Below are positions 12,669 to 25,505 of a DNA stretch of 64,000 bases, piece after piece. The position numbers and the translations under genes are program-made. Below the pieces are notes generated by a model. The model searched no databases and was not told the DNA's origin. It was given only the letters and a program-made list of their open reading frames with translations. The DNA lies in contig OZ018408.1 in the NCBI GenBank assembly GCA_963969595.1, forward strand, positions 27,094,108 to 27,158,107. Reading direction: 5' to 3'. Every line of letters begins with the position of its first letter. The first letter of the stretch is position 1. This DNA is from Neckera pumila (Eukaryota > Streptophyta > Bryopsida > Hypnales > Neckeraceae).

Positions 12669-14233
12669 TTTACGTCGGGGAGGCTGGTCTTTATAGTGAA
12701 GCGTTCAGTGCAATACGTAGGGGGTAAATGGCCTCCTTCAGTGTGGTGGCAATAGACTAGCGGACGACTCACGGTGCGCCACGTATACGCCGCAGGCCCC
12801 ATGCGATGCCACTTGTGCAGCCTAGATAGGGGTGGGCCCGCCTCGTCATTGAGTCGAGTCAGCTCCTCTCCAAGGCAGCCACGACCGCCTCTCCGTCGCT
12901 CTCAGTGACTCCACTCCGCTCGCTCACCCAGCAACAAAACAATCAGCAGCAATCCCTCGTTCTTTCCTTTCCCCAGCAATGGCAGCAACAACGACGTCGA
13001 TTGCCCTAATTCATAAACTTATGAGATGATGCATTGAGCCCAGCTATCCAGGTCGCAGCAGCCAATTCTCGCTCGGTGGGTTACCCGCCCAGGATTCCAA
13101 TAGCGGAGTCGACTAAGTTATGCGGAGACAGACAGGGGCATGGGGATAACGTTACCTTCGCGTCTTCCACGTGAAGAAGAAGAAGAAGAACTGACGCGGC
13201 ACAGATCTCACGGAGAAGGCCCTCTTTCTGATGAAGAAACCCAGGGTGCATTGGCTTCTTCTGGCCCACCACTGGCCCTGCTGGTGCCCGCGTCGTCCCA
13301 ACCGAGGCGGAGCCCGACTTGGGGGTCAGTCAGTCCCTCGTTGCGTTTCGTTTCCGATTGGGTTTTGGGAAGTTTCGATTGAATTGTGCGATTCGACTCT
13401 AGGGTTCGGGAGCTAGATGAATTTCGTTTTTGAGTCAGCTCCCATTTGAATCCACGAGGTAGCGAGGGACTGAATTCGTTCTTTTTCTGGTTCGGGACTT
13501 TAATTTGGAATCTTGTGGAGCAATTGGAGTGTCAGTGGTTGAATTTCATTGTCGATTGGATTTGAACTAAAATCCTCGATTTTTGTATCCAGGGTTTCAT
13601 TCACTGTCTTTGTAGTCGCATTATTCTCTCCCATTGCTGGACATTGTATGGGTTTTCATGAATTACTCCATCTTTAGTTGGTTCTGGAGGATTTAAGGCG
13701 ATTACTGTTGCTTCGCATTTCCGAATTTGAAGTTCTGCCACATGAATGTCCCGATTGTCGTCATGATTCTTTATGTAAAACGCGGAATCTATTTAGAGGA
13801 GAGAGCGTGGCATGGATACGGGTCTATTGACAGCAGAAAAAAGGCACTTGGAGTGGTAACCTGTGGTATGATTCTGTTGAGGATGAATCGGTGTTTCTGT
13901 TACTCGTTCGCTGGTAGCAAAGTGTGCCCAGCGTTCTATGATACAGTTTTCACTGTCGTGATGTTCTGTTTAGGGTTTAGGGGTTTGTTTTTGTTAAGCG
14001 TTATGATGTGGCTTTTGATGCCTGCGGTGGATGTAGTATTCGGGGAACAGGATGTCTTCTTTGTAGAGCATGTTGGTAGTTGGAATGGTCGTTGGGTGGA
14101 GTGCTGTGTAGGTGACACCACCCTCTGAAATGTGCAACCTTGGTACATTCTCTCTAAAGAGCATACACGGGTGTTACCTGATTTGCACTCCACCTGCACG
14201 TCTACATTTGAACTTACTCTTTTTGATTTGTAT
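12669..14233 (+). promoter_or_regulatory. Promoter and probable spliced 5' leader of ABC1K
   Basis: Composition becomes GC-balanced from about 12780, with CT-rich leader-like sequence. A short frame from ATG at 12979 (MAATTTSIALIHKL) looks transit-peptide-like but stops at 13027; it could be an upstream ORF, part of a first exon, or a damaged start. Frames at 13140-13400 lack recognisable homology. I see no decisive first exon here. Confidence 0.35.
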
Positions 14234-17200
14234 ATGCTGAATCCAATAGCCTGTGCGCCTGCAGTGGTTTCAGATGCACCAGAGTACAGCTCTCCGCACC
14301 ACACGCTTTCAGGGAGCAGGAAATCTCTGGGAAATGAACGCAGGCGTTTATCATCTTCTGGTGTCCCGGGTGGAGTAGTGCAAATGTACAGTTTCTCAAC
14401 TTGGCTATGTAATGTTTCAATATAGGCGATGTTTACCGATTAGTTGCTGGGGTAAATGAGATTTGCATACTATAACTAGCTCATTGTTAAACTTAAAGTA
14501 ATCTGGGATTAGTACAGCTATGTGTCAGGCAGATCCTTTTTCCTCTTCTGGGCTTGTCAAACTACCTTATAAAATGTAGTAAGAGCACATGACTAAATAT
14601 TTTTGATCTACAGAGATTTTGGTAATGCTTATGGCATTCACTCTGCTACTCAAGAGTCTCGTGCTCCCGCCAGGTGGGAAACCTATGACCCAGTGGCGTT
14701 TGGAAACTACTATCGGTACAGACCTTTCCCAGTCGCTTTCCGGGCTATGACAATTGTCTCCGAGATTGGTATGCTGACGTTTTGGCACTGGGTTGAGAAA
14801 GACATTCAGATACGGGCAGATAAGGTGGGCACATTTCATTCTCCCAGTGATATATAATTTCTTAAGCTGAGAGTCCACTTTGGAAGCCAATAGTCGACTA
14901 TATCAACTTTAAAATCACATTTCTATTGTTCAAAAGTGCAGGGTACGATTTCTTCTTTCTATCGGGACATTTGTTTCCTCAAAGTTTCCTAAACGATTTA
15001 TTTCAACTGAGTCAGATATGGAAAAAGCCTTTTTTGGCCATTTGGAGTATTAATCATCTAGATGGAGGACTCGTTTTGTGGCAGTTGCTGATAATTTTAC
15101 TTTAAGTGCGTTAGGAGAGTTCATGTTGCGGAAACTTTTTAAGCAGATGCTTTGCCGTTAAACGCTCAGGTACCCCGGGTTCACAGAGAAGGTGACCAAA
15201 TTGGTCATCGTGGGCAGTCAAATGTGCTGTTGGAACCTGTCGATAATCTCAAATCCCACAGCCTATATTCTAATAATGTTTTTTCTGCGATTGCAGCTGC
15301 GGCGGAGTTTAATTCGTCTGGGCCCTTTTTACATCAAGGTGAAGTGCGATTCTGTGAGAAGGCTGTATGCCAGTATGCCATTATGCCTAGAGATTGCATT
15401 TTTCATTCCTCAGTGGTTTGCATGTGATTGATGGAGTTTGTGATTGAGGGGCGCAGCTCGGGCAGGCTTTGAGTACACGGCCTGATATTCTACCCAATGC
15501 TTACTGTTTGGAGCTCGCCAAATTACAGGTCTGTTCACAAGAAGAGAATAAAAGCTTTAGATATGTTTAGCCTAGGGTCTTAGATAGTGGGCTCATACGG
15601 ACAAACTCTAGTGTGATTTACTATTTAGATAGCACAGTAGGATCGTCAAATGATGTAGCATTGTGTAGGTTCTTGTCACTCATGTTGTCGGTCCATTTGG
15701 GAACCGTCGTAACCTACATACAGAAGAAGAGAACAGTGTTCATGAGGATGTCTTATTTTTGTTAACTTGCCGTAGTGGATAATTTGCTTCTGCTAATATT
15801 TGAGTATCCCGAATGCTTGTCATTTGATAGAGCATTTATTCCTTTTTAAATAAAAAATTGGTAACCGAATATAGCAGAAACACCAATATTCATATGCTTG
15901 TTTTGTGAAGCTAGTTCTAAGTTTCGTGGTTAGTAGCAGTCTCTTTGGACGCCAAATATTTACGGAGCTCATTCTTTTCTTGAAGGACCGAATTCCTCCA
16001 TTCCCAACTCCTGAGGCGTTGAAGTTTTTTGAGAGCCAGTTTGGATTACCTGCCTCAAAGGTGTTTGCTGAGATTTCAGAGGAGCCCGTAGCTGCTGCTT
16101 CGCTTGGTCAGGTGTATAGAGGTATCATTGCAAGAGTTAATGTCTTTTTGCGGTTTCTTTTTTTGTTCGGTTTACGATCAGTACGTTCAAAGGATATGGA
16201 GTAGTGGTCACACAGTTCCTGTAGTCTGAAATTATTTGGAAATATTCCAATTGGACAAGTTAGCTAGGCAGGTACGTCTTATTTTACGAGAACTTATGTT
16301 GAGTTGAATTATCTAGACTTATGGTGACGATAACATTTTGAAATTTATCATTAATCCGCTGAGCTGCGAACAGCGCGGTTGCACACTGGCGAGGCGGTGG
16401 CTGTGAAAGTGCAAAGGCCTGGCGTACCAGAGGTGTTAGCTCTGGATGCCCATCTTCTACGATTGATTGGAGGTCAAATGCAGAGGTTTGCTGGGTCACG
16501 AGGGGATCTTGTGGCAGTTGTGGATGAAATGGTGAAGAGCCGACATGCTTAGTTTTACTTCTTATGTTGACATTTTTTTGAAGTTTGCATTCTCTGAAAC
16601 TCTTTTGGTTACAAGTTTCTGGAATGGTTCGATTTTCCAAGCATTATTTAATATATCACTTTGAATTCCTATGTGTTGAGCTGACCTCATTAAGCAGTTT
16701 TCCCCTGATTAACGGGAGTTTTCTTGTGGATTGGATGTGGAGCATTTCAGGTTGGGCATATGTTTGAGGAAGTTGATTACCTTAAAGAAGGCAGTAATGC
16801 AGAACGTTTTGCTAGCCTTTTTGGAATTCACACTCCCGCCAGTAATCCTCTTTCATCCTTCTCCAGCTCTATACGCTTAATATACGGTTGCGTCAATTGT
16901 CCATTTCAGCAAGCCCTATGAATGTCACTTATTTATCTTTTTTGAACCAATTGTATCGCTTTGTGGACATTTTGTGACTGCCCGAAGTACTTATCTTCTT
17001 GTTGGTGTACATGCTAAGTAGATTCATGTAGACCAAATCAAATTATGTGTGAGATGGTGTGGAATTTCTTCTCAACCTTGGAGTGAATCCCACTCTTACC
17101 TCCATTGACTGATTGGGTGTAAAACATGTGTTGTTTACTTTATCATTGTAACAATAATGAAGTGTTTATGGCCTCAGGACGTCGTGGACAAACTCGCGAT

Positions 17201-20200
17201 CAAAAGCCAAGATCCAGGCAGGTGCAAGCAAACCTATATGGAGCTGCTGGAGATGGCGTAGTGAAGGTTCCAAAAATATATTGGAAGTACTGTACTAAGG
17301 GTGTATTGACAATGGAGTGGATTGACGGCATTAAGCTTACTGATCGAGAGGCTTTACTTGCATCTGGTTTTGACATCGATAATCTTGTTGACCAGGTATT
17401 ACCATGAACAGCATCAGAATTGCAAATGATATATTTATTACCTCTTTTGAGGTTGCTTTGCTTATCATTTTAAAGCATCCTCTTGATTTTTAATTCTTCT
17501 GTCGTGTTTCGCTATTGAATCTTCTTGAAAATTCGAATTATTGAAGGACCTAGTTGTGTTTTTATTTTTCCCATCACATAACTGATGAGAACCCGGCAGG
17601 GAGTATTGTCGTCGCTTCGACAACTATTAGAGGAAGGCTACTTCCATGCTGATCCACATCCAGGCAATGTTGTAATCACAAAAGATGGCATACTAGCTTA
17701 CTTTGACTTTGGGATGATGAGTGAACTACGCCGCGAGTACCGGATTGGTCTAATTCGTACAGTAAGTTCTCAATCTTCACTTAATGTTCTTCTCAGGCAG
17801 TGGATTATTTTCCTTGGTTAAGGCGGTTTGGATTTTCCTTATACTTAGATCCATCATTCCACAAGTAATTTTCTCAACATGAAGACTATTATCGATGATG
17901 GAGATATCCGTTACTAAGTTAGGCAGTGCGTGGTTTTTGTGTGTGTGTGTGTAACGCAGCTGATCCATTTTGTTAACAGGGACTCTGAGGGTCTTGCTAG
18001 GGACTTTGTAATGTTAGACTTTATTCCAGTTGGTACGGATCTAGAACCAGTATCCCGTGAGCTTCGATTATCCTTTGGAGACGAAAGGGATAAAGTTCAG
18101 ATGGATTTTCAGGTGGGTGAACTCCTCTAATGTACAATTTTTATGTTCCATATTTGTAAGATAGAGGTGAAATCATATTCGAATTTGATTTCTCATTTCT
18201 TAGCAATTGCATACCATGAACCTTGTATAATCGATTCTAGACTTGAATTTTCAGTCACTTTAAAAGGGTAGATGAATCAGCTTCTGTGACATTTTTTATC
18301 GAATTATTATGGTTTACTTGACCGTACTTACCGGTATCACGTTTGGTGGTGATTCAAGGGTGTTATGAATCAACTTTGGACAGTGATGTACAAATTTCAG
18401 TTTCGGTTATCGCCGGAGTATGCTATGGTCGTACGAGCCCTTGGATCTCTCGAAGGAACAGCAACCACTCTGGACCCTGGGTTTCAAGTTGTTGCTAGTG
18501 CATATCCATTCATTGTAGGCAGGTTACTGGCGGACCCCGATCCACAGATGCGAGAGACTTTGAGGCAGCTTCTTATACGAAACAATGGCTCCATTCGATG
18601 GCATCGATTAGAACGCCTGGTAAGCATTTTCTTAGCCCCTTCTATCGCAAATGTGGGACCGTAGGTGGACATGGGGATATGCAGAACGAGAAAAGGTGAT
18701 TCAGTGATTGCTTTTTCTCGGTTGTTGTCTTGTGATACCTCTTGAAACCCTCCAGTGTCGCTTTTGGTGGTCGTCAGAGTTAACCCCTAAAGGACCAAAA
18801 TGCCCGAATTGGGACTCATGTTTTTTTTCCTGTTTTGAGTAGGTCATATGGAGACTTTCCTTTGTCCCATTTTATTTACCATTTGATGAGCCTGTTCAAT
18901 GCTCTTCACGGATTCTGCTGATATTAAATTTGGCCTCATTTGAATTTATTTTTTCACAGCACGATCAATCGAGTTGGTCCTTTAGAACCATGGATCTTGT
19001 TAAATACGATTATGATTCTTCTTGTGCAGGTTGTTGCCGTAGCAGACCAATCTGAGCCAGCTTCTATGGCGGGTAAAAAAGGAGAGGAACAGACTGGGAC
19101 AGATGGGTTGGGCCATCAGAGGGCAGGGGGCATAAGGGGAGCGTTTGATTCGCGTGCCGTGGCTTCCGCTACTTTAGATGTAATGGACTTCATCTTGTCT
19201 GGAGAAGGTCATAGAGTTAGAGTTTTGCTAGTTAAAGACATTGTGAGAACTTGCTCTACTGTTCTGCGGCATTACTATTTAGATATTATGAAGCTTGAAA
19301 AGGATCCTAAATTTTCAGAGTATGTTGAGGAAAGCTTGAAATCTGAGCCTCCTGAGAATGCAGGTAGTTCGTCCAAATGGAAGGATATAGCAAGTAGTTT
19401 TTATGGAGATAGTGTATTTGCAAACCCTCTTTCTTGGAGCAAAGCACGTTTGTTGCGTCTGTGGGGTGGAAGCCAAGGAATGTGGAGCTCAGACACAGAG
19501 ACTTCAACCTCTTCTGGCGAGAGATCTGAACAAAAGGCAGGCCAAAGGGCTCATTCGCATTTTCCAAGAACCCTCAATCTGGGTCCCCTTCATGCGGAAA
19601 AAAAATACCGTTTCAGGGCAGAAAATCAACAAGCCACCCCCAAGGTAGATGAACGTCTCTGAAAATTTCTTTTGTCCTTGTTCTGCCAGTGTAGCGACAG
19701 TCTCGACAGCTTCCGGTGATGTTCTTCCATATGCTAAATGCTTATTTTTCTACTGAAGTGCGAACAGTTTTCTTCAGGAAAATTAGACTTTCAAGAACTT
19801 TTTGACATCATCATAAAATGAATGTTTATCATATTCATGTAGGGATCTCCCTACGGTCACAGTGATCATATAGAAGCTTCTGTATGAGGTGCCTCTATAC
19901 GATCACAGACCATTATGAATCACGACGAATGTCTCCTTACGATGCTGTCTAAAAGTTCCTGAAGCAGACTAACTTTATTGAATACACTGTCAACAGATCT
20001 TTTGGAAGTATGTGGAATTCCTGTGTTGTTTTTCCAGATGCGGTTGTTGTCATGATGCCTACCTAAGCATGTTGTAAGTTCCCGTTTTGGAAGCACGTAT
20101 TGATAGTTCCGTCGGTGTGTACTGTACAGTTGGAGAATTTTCCTGGGCGAATACAAACAGGAGTGCTTGCATTTGTGAAGGCTGTGGAGGCGAACCCTGA

Positions 20201-20354
20201 AGTGTGGATCCCCTTGATGGCCCAGTTGGCTGCAAAGCCTGAAGCGCGCGCGCTCGGCTGTGAGGTGGTTGCAGCCCTAGCCGAAACGTACTGCAGTGAA
20301 ACAGCGGAGGCATTCTTTCTGTTCATATCCAAGCAGCTGCATGAAGAAAGCTAA
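14234..20354 (+). CDS. ABC1K: Plastid ABC1K atypical kinase (ABC1/ADCK/UbiB family)
   Basis: ABC1K proteins are membrane-associated atypical kinases; plastid members act in plastoglobules in prenyl-lipid and quinone metabolism. Proposed exons: 14234-14385, 14614-14824, 15297-15338, 15457-15528, 15986-16121, 16374-16531, 16751-16886, 17178-17395, 17600-17761, 17960-18112, 18359-18619, 19030-19644, 20130-20354, giving about 846 residues in frame. All family signatures are present: KxGQ (YIK then [13 protein letters not shown], across an exon joint), the AAAS loop ([12 protein letters not shown]), the lysine in [16 protein letters not shown], and the metal-binding DFG in YFDFGMM. The C-terminal third ([23 protein letters not shown]) resembles the ABC1K3-like group; that subgroup call is inference. 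The first exon ([12 protein letters not shown], Ser/Arg-rich) is transit-like, but its donor (GTACAG) is weak, so the start is uncertain. A TTAA-CCCCTAAAGGACC fragment lies in the intron at 18780. Confidence 0.85.
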
Positions 20355-20598
20355 ATCAGGATTCCTTCCCCTTCCACATCGGTGAAAACCCCGTTCAATT
20401 TGGGAACTGAAGGAAAATAGCTGGTAAAACTCGAACACCTTCCCGATGTTTTGGAATTGCAACTGGTTCTTCCAGATCGTAGAGGCCTCCCTGGGTATAG
20501 TTGTACAGTACAGTGGATCAAGTATCATTCTGGAAACACATTGTTTCTCACCCTGATGTTGTCATTACATTGTTGAATATGAGATTCTTGGGGCTTAA
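20355..20598. other. 3' UTR of ABC1K
   Basis: Balanced composition continues about 200 bases past the stop codon and then gives way to a TTAA element. Confidence 0.5.
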
Positions 20599-21123
20599 CC
20601 CTTTAGCGCTCCAATTTCTGGAGGACGAACTGATTGATATTCTTGTTTCTTTCAGTTCTCATTACGGCTTGGATGGCTAATTTGTGGAGATAATTTATCA
20701 AGTTGTTGTCCCATTTAATGGCTGAATTTGGTGTTACTAGATTACATATTTTTCTTAAATTACAAACATGTAAGTGTGTCAAGTAGTTGACAAAGCCAAA
20801 AATGCCTTGACTCTAGTTCAAAATTGAATTTGCAAAAAATGAGGTCATAGATTTATAAAGAACACATAAATTTCAAAAAATCACCATGTCAAGAAAAATT
20901 GCCTTGACTCTAGTTCAAAATTGGATTTGCAAAAATGAAGTTTTCCTTTCAAAATTTATAAAAAATATTGGCGATAGCATTGGTGAATCCAATTGTATAG
21001 ATGGAATCTAGAATTCAAAATCTACAACTTTTATATGTATATCAATTCCAAAAATATTCTTCCAAATTTATGATGATTTTTTCCAAATATTCAATTTTGG
21101 AAAACACTTTGTACCCTTGGGGA
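20599..21123. mobile_element. TTAA-flanked element, divergent medium copy (525 bp)
   Basis: TTAA at 20595-20598 is followed by CCCTTTAGCGCTCC. The far tip is CCCTTGGGGA followed by TTAA at 21124-21127, which is shared with the next element. The interior repeats CCTTGACTCTAGTTCAAAAT twice (about 20805 and 20904). Confidence 0.5.
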
Positions 21124-21127
21124 TTAA

Positions 21128-21338
21128 CCCCTTTGCACCTAAATCCTTTTTATATTCTTATATATTTTTGCTTATATCTTTATTATTATGTAATATTTAC
21201 CTTAATTTCATCAAATAGAAAGTGTGGCTTTGAAAAAGTCAAGCATTGGCTTGGATGAAAGAGAAGTTTTGTGGTAAAAAAAGCCTATGGTACTTCTCTA
21301 TATATTGTCTAAATTTTGGACATTGGAGCACCAAGGGA
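21128..21338. mobile_element. TTAA-flanked short element (211 bp)
   Basis: TTAA at 21124-21127 and 21339-21342 bracket a segment that starts CCCCTTTGCACCTAAATCC and ends TTGGAGCACCAAGGGA. It abuts the preceding element at a single TTAA. Confidence 0.6.
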
Positions 21339-21400
21339 TTAAAGTACATGGTACTTAAATTGACCCCTCTCCTCTATTGATCTTTATAAGAGCATCCTTA

Positions 21401-21664
21401 GAGCATCCCCACCAATCTGTTCTCTATCCCTAAACTTGAAGTCTCAAAGCAGTCAACCTTGACTTTATGCAGATGAGACCTCGCGAGTTCTCTAAATGAG
21501 CCTCTGGATACAGGATTCGGTGAGAGTTTTACAGAATTCTGTATAATTTACGGATACAGAATTTAGAAAAAGTTTGGTGCTGTGAACTTTCTGCATCACT
21601 ATCTGCATCCCAGGTCCTCTTCCCTAAACTTTTAGGGAAACGGAACTCCCTGGTGGGGATGCTC
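21401..21664. mobile_element. Tourist-like MITE with TTA target duplication (264 bp)
   Basis: It starts GAGCATCCCCACCA and ends TGGTGGGGATGCTC, a perfect 14-bp inverted repeat, and both sides are flanked by TTA (21398-21400 and 21665-21667). A 3-bp TWA duplication is the PIF/Harbinger (Tourist) signature. It is non-coding. Confidence 0.8.
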
Positions 21665-22009
21665 TTAGTCCAACCCATGTATTTACCCTTTAAATGTATT
21701 TTCAACTTTTGAATGATATATGATTGGAACTTGAAATTGCTATCATTAGAAGTGCATCCAAAAGCATTTTGAGTAGGTACAAGAAAATTCAAACTTAGAC
21801 ATTGAACAACCACTTCAAAAGTAAGGTGAAAGTTAGAATTTATAGTCTATAGAGGTCTTAACAAATCATAATTACCAAAGCAAAATTTGGCCATTGACAC
21901 TCTACATTCTTGTGAACAAACTAATCTCTCTTTCAACCAAATAGTTCCAAGTGTCCCTTTGGGAACATTTGAAGGTTTGGGCAAATTCCTATAATCTCAA
22001 TTTTTGATG

Positions 22010-23515
22010 TAGTTATAGAATTTTTTTTTGAAGTAGTTATAGAAACTTTTTTTGAAGTAGTTATGGAATTTTTTTTGAAGATAGAAAATCACATTAATTT
22101 TTGGGGAATATAATTTTTAAATTTCAATTGGTGCCTAGGAACAAAAATTATGCCACTCAAAGCTCAAAATAGAGTTTGTTAGACAACACCAAAAAAATTA
22201 CAAAAATTCAAAATAAATTTTTTTAAATTTGTTTTCCATAGAAGATACTTTTGTCTACATTACAAAAATTTTGAGCCTCCAGAGGGTTGCTTAAGATTGA
22301 CAAATCAAGTTATTTCCAAGCTTGGTCTGTCAATTTGGAAAAGTGCCATGGCCTAAGTAGTCAGATAAGCTAATTGCTTACCGAAACAATCAAATTTTGC
22401 GATTCTTTTTTTTTTTTTTTAAATTTTTAACTTGTAAAACTCGGTTTTTGCACCATTGTCTTTGCAATTTCAGCTACGCGGGAATAGGAAAAAAATGATT
22501 TTGTCAGCCCCAAAAAATCAAATTTCAAAATACTTCGGGGGGTTGTAGAATAGCCTTCCAAAGGCCTAAAATTTTTTCTAATGCACGAAGAGATTTACTT
22601 CATTTGATTTGGATAAGCAAGAATTACAAAACTCTTGTATTTGGGCAATTAAAGCATCTTCTTCAAAAAATAACTTGTAGGATTTGTTTTTGAACTCAAG
22701 TTTGACAATTTTTCAAAAAAAGAAGTTCCACATGGTTAAGGTTATTTCCATTAGAAAAAAATTAGCCCTCCGGAGGGCTAATCCAAATTGACATACTAAG
22801 CTATTTCAAGATTGGCCTGTCAACTTGGAAAAGTACCCCTGGTGAGTAGTCAGAGTGTATGACTACTCGTCGAAGCAATCAGACTTTGCAATTTTTTTAA
22901 TAATTTTTTTAATTTTTTCATTCGTAAATTTGGGTCAGCTATGCAAGAATAGGGGGAGGGGGAATAAGTTTCCAGACCTAATAAACAAAATTTCAGGGTA
23001 CTAAAGGGGTCCGCAGAGCAGCCCTCCAAAGTCCAAAGTGCTGATTTTTTTCTAATATTAGAACAATCTCACCATTAAGGTTAATATGTTTAGATTCCAA
23101 CTTAGAGCTATTAATGATTTAGATTCTCACATGTACCTACTTCTACTTGACAACTTTTTAAAGAATGAAACTTAAGTTTTCTAAAAAAAATTCTCTAGAC
23201 TCTCAATTCAATTCTTCAGCAAAAAAAATAAATAAATAAAATTTGAAGTGCAAACATTTAAGTTAAGAAGACTCCAAGTCTCATAATCTAGTCATGCAAG
23301 GTTCAAAAAAACATGCTTTCTTCACTTTAAATGCAAAGATCTAACAATCTATTAGGCCAAAGTTTCTAAAATTTCTTCCACACATTCTTATACAAGTCTA
23401 GTACAAGGTCCTACAGTTAGATATGCAAAAACAAACAAATTTTAAACTCTTTTGCTATTTGCAATAGAAATGGAACTTTAGAGTGAGCAATACCAAAAAA
23501 AAGGCATTGGACTTC
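22010..23515 (+). mobile_element. Composite: degraded TTAA-family element carrying two nested insertions
   Basis: The outer sequence follows the large TTAA family in plus orientation (GAAGATAGAAAATCACATTA near 22078, GCATCTTCTTCAAAAAATAA near 22650, CAATAGAAATGGAACTTTAG near 23462), but its tips are lost. Two related inserts of about 290 bp interrupt it at about 22273-22578 and 22765-23052. Both contain a GACAAATCAAG/GACATACTAAG start, TTGGAAAAGT, AGTAGTCAGA and GCAATCAnA-TTTGC. The second insert begins AGCCCTCCGGAGGGCT and ends CAGCCCTCCAAAGTCC. Confidence 0.6.
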
Positions 23516-23780
23516 AAGAAAATACATTCCTTAACCTAGCAAGGTTGGTGTAAACCAAATGATGATGTCCTTTTGACGGCATACAACAAGCTAGGAAAAT
23601 TAATTCAAAGTGTTGAATTGTCAAAATCCCAAAATTAAATTATTTTGACACCTAGGTGTATCTAAATGAAAGACAGGCTATATAGATTGATCTCATTTAC
23701 CACTAGTGTTTGATTTTACTAATATAGTACCCAGGCATATCATTTTGATACAACAGTAACGACTTCATCACCACCATATC
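23516..23780. other. AT-rich spacer, nothing identified
   Basis: No gene or defined repeat was seen. Confidence 0.4.
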
Positions 23781-24386
23781 TTAGATTGCTGGCCAGGGCT
23801 TTACACTTCCCAGCAGGTTCTCCTCAGCTACATTTTGAGATAATGCTACGGCAAATGTGACTACAAGTGGTGGCAAACTCAGAATCCAAAAAACATCAAT
23901 AGCAGAATCAAATGAGGGCAAGCAAGAGTGTTTCAAAGATGTCCATAGCTCACTTTCTAGCACTCATGTACTACCAATCGATAGTTAATAAGGTGCAGTC
24001 TTGGGCCGAACAGCTAAAATGGGTAAATTAAAGCTAGGCACGCCTTCAATGTTTTCAAATGAATCCCACCAGTTGTAGTCATCTTCTTCCTTCTTCTCAG
24101 AAAACATACGCCCACAGCCTTTTGTTAGTCTTGTAAGCACGCTCAGCCACGCAGGCCGTCATCAACACTGCGAGTTAGATGCACAGTGGTGCTCAAATCC
24201 ACCACCAGAAAATGTTGATAGCGCCTGCATTGGGCCTTGCTGCAGCAGCGTTTGGTAGATGCAGAGGCTGCTTACCTTTGCCGTGCACATCTCCAATGCC
24301 TGCAGAGAGCTAGACAGTTGCACTAAACCCTCGTGGAGGAAATCCAGCAATGGCATGCAGCTACTCGAGCTTGAACCACCGATCAC
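23781..24386 (-). pseudogene. Copy A of an unrecognised protein family, broken into segments
   Basis: Three minus-strand coding-like segments lie in order. At 24386-24162 the frame contains SSSSCMPLLDFLHEG, LEMCTAKVSSLCIYQTLLQQ. At about 24150-23985, without a Met, it contains EKKEEDDYNWWDSFENIEGV and ends LAVRPKTAPY-stop. At 23963-23781 a hydrophobic stretch includes WILSLPPLVVTFAVAL. The first segment matches copies B (30883-31359) and C (31375-32195) on the plus strand, beyond the copia element. I do not recognise the family. The segments may be exons of one gene, but frames and missing middle parts favour a relic. Confidence 0.45.
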
Positions 24387-25505
24387 GACGCCATGGTAGA
24401 TAGATGTATTGTAGCTACCTGATCGACATGATCGATTGATGTAATAATTGCAGTCGGTCCTCGCACTATATAGTTATCGACCACAACACAAGATCCGCTC
24501 TGTCCAAGAACAAGAATTGCATTGATCAATCGACTATGTCACGGGATTAAACTTACACATACTCTCCAGCGCCCACTAACAATGAACTGATACTACTTGA
24601 GCTTCCAGGTGGCCCCCTTGTATGTGCCATAGCGCATAGCAAGATCAATCAATAGGGGCAGCTTAATATTCTTTAGACCAGTTCATTTGTCGATACCAAT
24701 CTATTGTTTGGAGCTAGCCCAGTGTGTATTTATTGAGCGAAATTTTGCACTTGTCAGAGGATTTAAGCTTGTCCGACACCCTCCCTCCAGATTTTTGCAA
24801 GTGATTTGAAGGCTTTTGACAACACTTGTCCAAGAAAAAAACGTCGAGCTAGCCCACAATCGATTCCAATTAGGGATTCACACACGGCGGTGGCCATTGA
24901 CTAGCTGGGCCTCCAGATGGAAGCTTCCGTCCTGGCCCTAGTGAACCTTGCGGCAGATTTGTATTGGTGGATGAAGTCCATCCACATTATACATTGGGGT
25001 TCATCTAATGTTCTATTTTGTAGACTACTAGTTCGCCTTTCCTGTCTTCATCATTTTGGTTCATTCTACAATTAGAGAGTGTTTGTGCTAGAGAAAGAGT
25101 GCAAAGTGTGCATTAAGCTCTGTGAAACACTAGGGAATTGTAATACAACTCACTTGCATTACAGAATGAAGAATGCATGAGATTGCACTAAATACGTACT
25201 TTGGACAAGAAATTGTCTGGTTCTTTTAAGTTATGGGCCCTAAGCGCCGCGTTGTGATTTTTCAGTTTCTTCTTGTATTCTTCTAACAATTTTTGACGAT
25301 TCTAGTTTTGTATAAGACTGTAATGACTTCTATAGATTTTTGAGATGCATTTTTACAAGTTCCTATTGAACTTCTTTCTCTTGAGTAGAGTCCAATTTCT
25401 TCAAACCTTCCAATAGCAACTCCAATGTTTTTGATTACTCCTTTAGTGCATTTAGCCTATCTTTTCCGTTTTCATGCTTTTTACTTCATCGTATTCAGGT
25501 GGATT
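24387..25505. other. Spacer, possible degraded 5' flank of the copia element
   Basis: No protein-coding segment was recognised. TTATGGGCCCTAAGC at about 25234 vaguely resembles the position and form of a plant copia primer-binding site, but I could not match any LTR pair. Confidence 0.3.

Noticed and set aside
13727..14128. 133-codon plus-strand frame
   Set aside because: Intron-like or leader sequence upstream of the ABC1K start; its hydrophobic, Cys- and Val-rich translation matches no family.
24900..25500. Possible 5' LTR and primer-binding site of the copia element
   Set aside because: Only a vague TTATGGGCCC resemblance; no matching LTR copy was found downstream of 30880.
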